Assembly: GCA_039984955.1 (NCBI GenBank)
Contig: JBDWTN010000007.1
Coordinates: forward strand, 558,001 to 622,000
Length of the DNA stretch: 64,000 bases
Source: Marinobacter alexandrii
Lineage (GTDB): Bacteria; Bacteroidota; Bacteroidia; Cytophagales; Cyclobacteriaceae
Reading direction: 5' to 3'
The position numbers and the translations under genes are program-made. The notes under the pieces were generated by a model. That model was not told the origin of the DNA, did no database searches, and saw only the letters and a list, made by a program, of their open reading frames with translations. Below, one piece after another: positions 54,215 to 61,298 of this stretch (positions within the stretch are counted from its first letter, which is position 1; the number at the start of each line of letters is the position of its first letter).

Positions 54215-55441
54215 ATGAAAAAGCATTTGTCATCTCTCTTAGTATTGGCCACTTTTTACTCTTGTGATCAGCCTTCTTCATATGATCCTGTAGCTCAGAT
54301 CTCCGATGATGTTAAAATCCTTGCCAGTGATTCATTATCTGGCAGAGAAGTCGGCACTGAAGGTGAAAAAATGGCTGCCGATTACATCACAAATGAATTT
54401 AAAAAAGCAGGTCTTCAACCCAAAGGAACCGACGGTTTCTATCAATCTTTTTTTGTAAAAGATGCTGATAATCCGCATGCCCAACCATCATCAGAAAGTG
54501 GCGAAAATGGCATTACTGGATACAATGTATTGGGAATGATTGATAATCCTGGGGATGAATTAGTAGTTATTGGGGCTCATTATGATCACCTAGGCATGGG
54601 TGATTTTTCTTCGCTTCACAGAGGAGAAAAAGCTATTCATAATGGAGCTGATGATAATGCCAGTGGAGTAGCAGCAATGCTTCATCTTGCAAGGGTTTTA
54701 TCAGAAAAAGAACTCGACAGAGACATCATCTTCATTGGGTTGTCAGGTGAAGAAAAAGGGTTATGGGGCTCAAATTACTTTACAAAAAATCCAACAGTCG
54801 ACCTTTCCAAAGTGAATTTCATGATCAATATGGATATGGTAGGGAGGCTGGATCAATCCAAAGGATTGGCTGTAAATGGTACGGGCACATCCCCCATTTG
54901 GAATTGGTTACTTGATGAAGTGAACTCAGATAGTTTAAAGCTTATCAAAAGTGAATCTGGTGTTGGCCCTTCAGATCATACTTCATTCTATCTTCAAGAT
55001 ATTCCTGTCCTTCATTTCTTTACGGGGCAGCATGAGGATTATCATAAACCAGGAGACGATACTGATAAAATAAATTTTAATGGAATTCTCCAGGTCGCAT
55101 CTTTTATAGAGCGAATGATATTGTTAATGGACGATGATGAAAAAATCGCTTTTACAAAAACCAAAGACAATTCTGATAACCCCAGATTTACGGTAACTCT
55201 AGGAGTTGTTCCAGACTACATGTTTGATGGTGAAGGCATGCGGATCGATGGGGTGAGCGAGGATAAACCAGCAATTAAGGCAGGCATCCTGAAAGGCGAT
55301 ATTGTTGTTCAATTAGGTGATAGTACTGTTACAGACATGATGAGTTATATGCGTGCACTATCTACCTATTCGAAAGGTGATAAAACAAAGGTGATTGTGG
55401 ATAGAGGTGGTGAACGACTTAACTTTTCTATTGAATTTTGA
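54215..55441 (+). CDS. M28 family zinc peptidase with PDZ domain, lipoprotein
   Basis: The 408-residue protein has signal II peptide MKKHLSSLLVLATFYSCDQ. The M28 domain spans about 30-305: metal ligands H122 (AHYDHLG), D146 (GADDNASG), E180 (SGEEKGLWGS), D207 (NMDMVGR) and H277 (DYHKPGDD). A PDZ domain covers about 330-405 (GILKGDIVVQLGDSTV). It is a likely surface aminopeptidase or carboxypeptidase. The start codon ATG is fixed by the lipobox. Confidence 0.93.
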   Translation: MKKHLSSLLVLATFYSCDQPSSYDPVAQISDDVKILASDSLSGREVGTEGEKMAADYITNEFKKAGLQPKGTDGFYQSFFVKDADNPHAQPSSESGENGITGYNVLGMIDNPGDELVVIGAHYDHLGMGDFSSLHRGEKAIHNGADDNASGVAAMLHLARVLSEKELDRDIIFIGLSGEEKGLWGSNYFTKNPTVDLSKVNFMINMDMVGRLDQSKGLAVNGTGTSPIWNWLLDEVNSDSLKLIKSESGVGPSDHTSFYLQDIPVLHFFTGQHEDYHKPGDDTDKINFNGILQVASFIERMILLMDDDEKIAFTKTKDNSDNPRFTVTLGVVPDYMFDGEGMRIDGVSEDKPAIKAGILKGDIVVQLGDSTVTDMMSYMRALSTYSKGDKTKVIVDRGGERLNFSIEF

Positions 55442-55518
55442 TTCAATTTCTAGGCATTTTTACAAACGGTTAATGGTTTGTTTTAGATGGCCTGTTGTGG
55501 GTGTGTAATCAAAAAATT

Positions 55519-56763
55519 ATGCGCAAATTAATATACTCACTCATCATTCTAGTTACCAACTTAAGCTTTGGACAAAGTCTAAGAGAACTCTATCAGGAAG
55601 GTCTCAAAGCCTATGAAGAGAAAGAATATGCTCTTTTTCAAGAGAAAATGTATAGCATTGACACAATGCGTCCTAACTACCCAGCAGTTGTCTATAATCT
55701 AGCTGGAAGCTATGCGTTAATTGGGGATAAAGAAAAATCATTAGAAACACTTCATAAGTATGTTCTCATGGATGCTACTCAAGATTTCACAAAAGACTCA
55801 GATTTTCAATCAATTGTGAATTTGGAAGAGTTTAAAGACATTATTCAAAAACAAAGTTTACTGAAGGAGGAGAAAACAATCGATGTGGCTTATAAAATTC
55901 CCCTTCTACAAATTCATCCTGAATCGATATCGTACTCAAAAAAGCAAAAATCAATTTTCATTGGTGGAGCACATGATGGAAACATATGGGAAATTCAACA
56001 AGATAATGCACCAAAGCTATGGGCCGAATCTCCTAAAAATTCCTGGTCCATTATGGGATTAGAAGTGTCGCAGGATGAAAAAATACTTTGGGTTTGCACC
56101 TCATCCATGAATAATTTTCAAGGATATAATCAAAACGAAGAAGGTTATGCGAGTGTGTTAAAATATGACTTGAGGAGTGGCAAACTACTTGAAACGTTTG
56201 CACTTCCAGGTGGGCACAATTTTGGTGATCTTATTTCTGATTCCCAAGGAAATGTCTACATCTCTGATGGAACAGCAAATAAGATTTATTGGATAGATAA
56301 AGAATCTGGTGAATTGGAAGTCTTTATTGATATGTCTGAAACTGTTTTTAACCTTCAGGGATTGACCTTTGGTAAAGGTGAACGTAGTATTTATGCCAGT
56401 GATTACATCGACGGTATTTACGAAGTAAGTCTAAATACGAAGGAAATAGTTAAAGTCAAAATCGAAGCGAATGACGTCTTGATAAAAGGAATAGATGGAC
56501 TTTATTTCTATAAAAATTCCCTCATAGGCTTACATAACGGCACTAAACCAAACAGAGTGGTTCAATATGAACTCTCTGAAAATGGAGATTCGATCATTAA
56601 CAAAATAATTTTAGCTCAAGCAGGGGCATTAGGAGAACCAACGCAGGGAACTTGGGTAGAGGGTGTTTTCCACTACATCGTAAACAGCCCGTGGGCGGCA
56701 TACGATAGAGACGGAAGCTTCAATCCTCAAGAAGAGCATATAATAATTGGTAAAATTGAATAG
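55519..56763 (+). CDS. Exported SMP-30-like beta-propeller protein with an N-terminal TPR part
   Basis: The 414-residue protein starts at the ATG at 55519 with signal peptide MRKLIYSLIILVTNLSFGQ; an in-frame start at 55495 adds eight unlikely residues. The N-terminal part (about 20-110) has TPR-like helices (NLAGSYALIGDKEKSLETLHKYV). The rest (about 125-410) looks like a six-bladed SMP-30/gluconolactonase-type propeller (LISDSQGNVYISDGTANKIYWID). The family includes lactonases, but I see no lactonase-specific residues. It is likely periplasmic or exported. Confidence 0.8.
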   Translation: MRKLIYSLIILVTNLSFGQSLRELYQEGLKAYEEKEYALFQEKMYSIDTMRPNYPAVVYNLAGSYALIGDKEKSLETLHKYVLMDATQDFTKDSDFQSIVNLEEFKDIIQKQSLLKEEKTIDVAYKIPLLQIHPESISYSKKQKSIFIGGAHDGNIWEIQQDNAPKLWAESPKNSWSIMGLEVSQDEKILWVCTSSMNNFQGYNQNEEGYASVLKYDLRSGKLLETFALPGGHNFGDLISDSQGNVYISDGTANKIYWIDKESGELEVFIDMSETVFNLQGLTFGKGERSIYASDYIDGIYEVSLNTKEIVKVKIEANDVLIKGIDGLYFYKNSLIGLHNGTKPNRVVQYELSENGDSIINKIILAQAGALGEPTQGTWVEGVFHYIVNSPWAAYDRDGSFNPQEEHIIIGKIE

Positions 56764-56796
56764 TCCAATTAGTCTAATTCTAATCGTCAATTGCTC

Positions 56797-57120
56797 ATGT
56801 CAGAATATCTTATCGTAATTGCAGCTGAAAATGAACGTGGGCTATCACCCGCAGAAGAGCAGCACTGTATTAAAGAATATGGAAAATGGGCCGAAACACT
56901 TGGCTCAAAACATGTCACCGCAAGAAGGCTTTCTTTACATAAAGGAGAACTAATTCCAAGTAAGAAAAAACTCACAACTGATGGGCCTTTTGTAGAAGCA
57001 AAAGAGCTAATAGCCGGCTTTATTCTTATTGAGGCGGCTGATAATAAAGAGGCTACATCCATTGCGTCTTCTTGTCCTTTGAATGAATACTTTCAGCTTT
57101 TTGTCAAATCAGTATCATAA
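56797..57120 (+). CDS. YCII-related (DGPF) protein
   Basis: The 107-residue cytosolic protein matches the YCII-like fold. Its typical segment is TTDGPFVEAKELIAGFILIEA (about residues 60-80), with a preceding SEYLIVIAAENERGLSPAEE. These small alpha/beta proteins have unclear function; some work beside ECF sigma factors. The ATG at 56797 (second possible methionine) is preferred over the TTG at 56791. It lies 34 bases after the propeller gene. Confidence 0.82.
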   Translation: MSEYLIVIAAENERGLSPAEEQHCIKEYGKWAETLGSKHVTARRLSLHKGELIPSKKKLTTDGPFVEAKELIAGFILIEAADNKEATSIASSCPLNEYFQLFVKSVS

Positions 57121-57275
57121 AACTATTTGATCAGTTCTTGCTCCATAGAGATGTCCGATTGTGTACAGGTTCTATATGATAATCGTACACACTCTTACTA
57201 ATTAATCCACTTTAATCCCTTAGAAGGACATTGGCATAGTACTTGGCTATTCACTTCATAAGAAATGATTAATAC

Positions 57276-57309
57276 GTTGCAGTAACTATTGCTGCAACCT
57301 TTTGTCTTT
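57276..57309 (+). terminator. Hairpin after the YCII gene
   Basis: GTTGCAG (57276-57282) pairs with CTGCAAC (57292-57298), followed by CTTTTGTCTTT. It may be a weak terminator or a leader hairpin for the next gene, whose start is 45 bases on. Confidence 0.4.
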
Positions 57310-57353
57310 ATACGACATCAAATGTGAAGAAGACCTTAAAACTCAAAAAAATT

Positions 57354-58595
57354 ATGACACTAGTAAAAAACCTAAAAGCTATCGGCTGTGCCTTAAGTAT
57401 CATAGTATCTATTGCTGCTTCAGCTCAAGATGAAGGATTTATTTATGGAAGAGTCACTACCGAAGATGGTGATGTTTACGAAGGCCCTCTAAGATGGGGG
57501 AAAGAAGAAGTTTATTGGACGGATATGTTTAATGCCTCCAAAAAAGAAAACAAAAATCTCGACTACCTATCTAACCGAGAACTGGATGAATTAGAAGATA
57601 GATACGACCATAATAATGATTTGGTATCAAGGTTCATCAGCGTCACCTGGGATAACGATAATGATCGCTTTGTCCATGAATTTTCAACTGAATTTGGAAA
57701 CATAAAATCATTAAGAATTCGATCAAATGATAGAGTAGAAGTAAGATTAAAGAACGGGGAGTCACTAGATATTGATGGGAGTGGATACAATGATGTGGGC
57801 GCTAGAATCAGGGTCATGGACAGTGAACTAGGAACGATTCAACTATCATGGAACAATCTTGAGGAAATTGAATTCTTACCTACTCCATCAAATCTTGATG
57901 AAAAATTTGGGGAACCTTTATACGGTACGGTCATTTGTGACCTAGGAGAATTTACCGGATATATTCAGTGGGATCATGATGAGCGTGTAGGTACCGATGT
58001 TCTGGATGGTGAAGAAGATGGTGACGACTATGAAATTGCCTTTGACAAGATCAAATCGATCGAACGTGATGGGTATAGTAGTAGTATTGTAACGCTCAAA
58101 TCTGGCAGAGAATTAGACTTGAGAGGAACCAATGATGTCGATGATGACAATAAAGGAATTATCGTTACGGTGAAAGGACTTGGTCGGGTTGATATAGACT
58201 GGGATGAATTTGATAAGGTGACTTTCAAAGAGGTGTCGAACAGTGGTCCATCTTACAGTTCCTTTTCTTCACCAAAGAAGATCATGGGTACCGTAGAGGT
58301 AGATAATGGAGATCGGCATTCAGGAGAAATCGTCTATGACTTAGATGAAGAGTACACTTTTGAATTACTAAATGGCGAAAATGATGATGTGAAATTTATC
58401 ATTCCGTTTAGCAACATCAAAGAAATAACCCGTCGTGGTTCCAGATCATCAAGGATTAAACTAAGTGATGGTGACGAGTTGACTCTTGAAGAAAGTCAAG
58501 ATGTGACAGAAAAAAACTCAGGTATATTAATAAAAACTGATTCAGGCAGAGTGTATGTACCATGGTACAAAGTTGAAAAAATCACCTTGAATTAA
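57354..58595 (+). CDS. Exported protein built of three tandem repeats, function unknown
   Basis: The 413-residue protein starts at the ATG at 57354 (the in-frame GTG at 57324 is disfavoured). Signal peptide: residues 1-25, MTLVKNLKAIGCALSIIVSIAASAQ. The mature part has three homologous repeats of about 100-135 residues. Each begins with a G-x-V-x-x-x-G-D-type strand (GRVTTEDGDVYEGPLRW; GTVICDLGEFTGYIQW; GTVEVDNGDRHSGEIVY), continues with an F-x-x-I-K strand (FGNIKSLRI; FDKIKSIER; FSNIKEITR) and ends with a W- or Y-containing strand (LSWNNLEEIEF; IDWDEFDKVTF; VPWYKVEKITL). The repeats are acidic with beta-strand character. No family is recognised. It precedes the ABC-type permease gene by 47 bases. 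Confidence 0.78.
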   Translation: MTLVKNLKAIGCALSIIVSIAASAQDEGFIYGRVTTEDGDVYEGPLRWGKEEVYWTDMFNASKKENKNLDYLSNRELDELEDRYDHNNDLVSRFISVTWDNDNDRFVHEFSTEFGNIKSLRIRSNDRVEVRLKNGESLDIDGSGYNDVGARIRVMDSELGTIQLSWNNLEEIEFLPTPSNLDEKFGEPLYGTVICDLGEFTGYIQWDHDERVGTDVLDGEEDGDDYEIAFDKIKSIERDGYSSSIVTLKSGRELDLRGTNDVDDDNKGIIVTVKGLGRVDIDWDEFDKVTFKEVSNSGPSYSSFSSPKKIMGTVEVDNGDRHSGEIVYDLDEEYTFELLNGENDDVKFIIPFSNIKEITRRGSRSSRIKLSDGDELTLEESQDVTEKNSGILIKTDSGRVYVPWYKVEKITLN

Positions 58596-58642
58596 TCAAA
58601 GGACTAACAGACTAACTCAAAGGACTTAAACTCAAAAATATC

Positions 58643-61075
58643 ATGCTCAAGAATTATTTCAATGTTGCACTTCGCAACCTGTTTAAGCATAAGTTTTATT
58701 CTTTCATCAACATTCTAGGACTTTCGATAGGGCTGACATGCTTTTTAATGATTTCTCTATATGTTGTAGATGAACTGAGCTATGACAAATTCCACTCAGA
58801 TGCTGAACGTATCTACCGCATGGATTTTAGTGGAAATATTAATGGTTCAGAATTTATTACTGCACTTTCAAGCGCTCCTGCTGGTCCTACTATGCCGCAG
58901 GAATTTCCTGAAGTAGAAGAGTCGACCAGGCTTAGAGGATCTGGAAATTGGACGATCAGACGTAAAAGTGAAACTAATGCCTATAATGAGGAGGATGTAG
59001 TATTTGCTGACAGTAATTTCTTCACTTTTTGGGATTTCAACTTGATAAAAGGTGACCCAAATACTTGTTTAGAAAGACCGAATACACTGGTGATAAATCA
59101 GTCAACAGCTAAAAAGATTTTTGGAGATGATGATCCAGTTGGAGAGATAGTAATCTTAGATAATGACGAAGATTGGGAAATAACTGGAGTATATGAAGAT
59201 ATGCCATCAAATTCTCATTTTCAATTTGGCTTAATGCTAAGTATGGAAAGTAGAGAAGAAGCAAAACAAAAATTTTGGATGAGCTTCAATTTCAATACTT
59301 ATCTAAAGCTAGCAAAAGGCTCAGACCCTGACGATCTCGAAGCTAAATTTCCCGATCTAATTCAGAAATATATTGGTCCTGAAATAGAGCAATTTATGGG
59401 AGCATCTATGGAAGAATTTGCAGCAGCAGGCAATAGTGCGGGGTTTTATCTATTTCCACTAACAGATATTCATCTTGAGTCTGACAAGCTAGGAGACCTT
59501 GAAGCTAATGGCGACATCAAATATATTTTGATCTTTACAGCGATTGCACTTTTCATTTTGATTCTGGCATGTATAAATTTCATGAATTTATCTACTGCCA
59601 GATCAGCTGGTAGAGCAAAAGAAGTAGGTGTTAGAAAGGCTATGGGCGCCTACAAAGGTCAGCTAAGAAAGCAGTTTCTAACGGAAGCATTCTTGATTAC
59701 ATTCATTGCTATACTTATTGCCTATGGACTTTCATTCCTACTATTGGAACAGTTTAACACATTGGCAGACAAAGTGATGAATTTTGATAAACTTTTATCT
59801 CCGGCCTTCATTCTTATAATGGCGGGAGTATTGGTGACTGTCGGTTTTCTTGCTGGTAGCTATCCTGCATTCTTTCTTTCTCGCTTCAGACCAGTTGATG
59901 TTCTCAAGGGCAAGGTAAACCTCGGTCTTAAAGGAGGCGGATTGAGAAGCACACTGGTAGTTCTTCAATTCTGTGTAAGTATCATCATGATCATCGGCAC
60001 AGCCATAGTATATGAACAGTTATCATATATTCAGAATAAAAAACTTGGATTCTCCAAGGATCACGTATTACTCGTTCATAACCCTTGGATGATGGGTGAC
60101 AAATCAGAATCTTACAAAGATGAAGCATTACAATATGCTAAGGTGCAGTCAGCTACTTTATCAGGTTTTCTTCCTGTCCCAAGTAATAACAACAATAACT
60201 TGTGGTTTCCAGGAGCGAACCCTACAAAAGATGAAAGCTATGTCTTTAGTGAGTTTCAAGTGGATCATGACTATTTAAAAACGCTGGATATAGAAATAAA
60301 AGAAGGTCGGGATTTTTCAAGAGATTTTGTTAGCGACAGTTCGGCCATCCTTCTAAACGAAGCTGCGGTAGAACGACTAGGTTGGGATAAAGCCATTGGT
60401 GAAAAACTATCTACGTACGAAGGATCACAAGAAGAACCAACTGTAGCAACTTTTACGGTTGTTGGTGTGGTAAAAAACTTCCACTTTCAAAGTCTTCGAA
60501 ATAGTATTGAACCACTCATATTTCAATTGGGAAACAGTCGTGGATTTTTAAGTTTGAAGATTGATAGTGACAATATTCCATCAACAGTTTCCTTTCTGGA
60601 AGAAAAATGGATTGAGTTTGCACCAGGACAGCCCTTCGAATACAGTTTTCTAGATCAGGAATTCAATGAGATGTATGAAAATGAGCAAAAATTGGGTCAA
60701 ATATTCGGGGTGTTTGCATTCCTAGCCATTTTCATTGCTTGTCTTGGCCTTTACGGACTAGCTGCTTTTACTGCTGAGCAAAGAACAAAAGAAATCGGAG
60801 TTAGAAAGGTTCTAGGTGCCTCAATTATGAGTATCATCACTCTATTGTCAAAGGAGTTTATAAAGCTGGTTGGGATCGCATTTATAATAGCCGCTCCAAT
60901 TTCCTACTTCTTTATGGACAAGTGGTTGGAAGATTTTGAAAACAGAACAAATATTGATCTTACAGTTTTCTTATTGGCTGGAATCGTTGCTCTGGTGATT
61001 GCATGGGTCACTATGAGCTTCCAGTCATGGAATGCCGCAAGAGCTAATCCTGCAAAGTCCTTGAAGGACGAATAA
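58643..61075 (+). CDS. ABC transporter permease, MacB/FtsX type (two-module)
   Basis: The 810-residue inner-membrane protein has two MacB-like modules. Each has an N-terminal helix (residues 20-42; then after about 430), a periplasmic core domain and an FtsX three-helix set (about 285-430 and 680-800). Segments MLKNYFNVALRNLFKHKFYSF and KEVGVRKAMGA / KEIGVRKVLGAS are the characteristic conserved parts. It is of the large Bacteroidota type that carries both halves in one chain. No ATPase gene is adjacent; the small ATPase at 23270 is 35 kb away and need not be a partner. Substrate unknown. A strong terminator follows. Confidence 0.92.
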   Translation: MLKNYFNVALRNLFKHKFYSFINILGLSIGLTCFLMISLYVVDELSYDKFHSDAERIYRMDFSGNINGSEFITALSSAPAGPTMPQEFPEVEESTRLRGSGNWTIRRKSETNAYNEEDVVFADSNFFTFWDFNLIKGDPNTCLERPNTLVINQSTAKKIFGDDDPVGEIVILDNDEDWEITGVYEDMPSNSHFQFGLMLSMESREEAKQKFWMSFNFNTYLKLAKGSDPDDLEAKFPDLIQKYIGPEIEQFMGASMEEFAAAGNSAGFYLFPLTDIHLESDKLGDLEANGDIKYILIFTAIALFILILACINFMNLSTARSAGRAKEVGVRKAMGAYKGQLRKQFLTEAFLITFIAILIAYGLSFLLLEQFNTLADKVMNFDKLLSPAFILIMAGVLVTVGFLAGSYPAFFLSRFRPVDVLKGKVNLGLKGGGLRSTLVVLQFCVSIIMIIGTAIVYEQLSYIQNKKLGFSKDHVLLVHNPWMMGDKSESYKDEALQYAKVQSATLSGFLPVPSNNNNNLWFPGANPTKDESYVFSEFQVDHDYLKTLDIEIKEGRDFSRDFVSDSSAILLNEAAVERLGWDKAIGEKLSTYEGSQEEPTVATFTVVGVVKNFHFQSLRNSIEPLIFQLGNSRGFLSLKIDSDNIPSTVSFLEEKWIEFAPGQPFEYSFLDQEFNEMYENEQKLGQIFGVFAFLAIFIACLGLYGLAAFTAEQRTKEIGVRKVLGASIMSIITLLSKEFIKLVGIAFIIAAPISYFFMDKWLEDFENRTNIDLTVFLLAGIVALVIAWVTMSFQSWNAARANPAKSLKDE

Positions 61076-61096
61076 TTTCATCTACTCTACTATATT

Positions 61097-61124
61097 GCCC
61101 ACTCCTTTTGGAGTGGGCTTTTTT
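61097..61124 (+). terminator. Terminator after the permease gene
   Basis: GCCCACTCC (61097-61105) pairs with GGAGTGGGC (61110-61118) around a TTTT loop, followed by T-rich sequence. It lies about 20 bases past the stop codon. Confidence 0.92.
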
Positions 61125-61202
61125 ATAAGTTGACTTAGTAAGTCTTTAAGAGACCAGTAACATTGAGGTAAAACTGCCTTAAAGTAGCAAAAAGTAATCC
61201 AT

Positions 61203-61222
61203 GTATCCACAACTTATCCACA
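61203..61222 (+). promoter_or_regulatory. Two DnaA-box-like sites upstream of dnaE
   Basis: TTATCCACA (61214-61222) is a perfect consensus DnaA box. GTATCCACA (61203-61211) differs at one base. Both are on the plus strand and begin 11 bases apart, about one helical turn. They lie about 77 bases before the dnaE start, where they could mediate DnaA control. No other oriC features (dnaA, AT-rich unwinding region, further boxes) are seen, so this is not presented as an origin. Confidence 0.45.
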
Positions 61223-61298
61223 GCTCTGATTCTTCATGGCTTTTTTTATTCTTCATCAATCTCTTTGTTTTATTTTGAAGAGAATATAAGCCTCCCCT

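Noticed and set aside
61203-61222. An origin of replication
   Set aside because: Only two DnaA boxes are present, with no dnaA gene, AT-rich unwinding element or further box cluster; it is better explained as a control site for dnaE.
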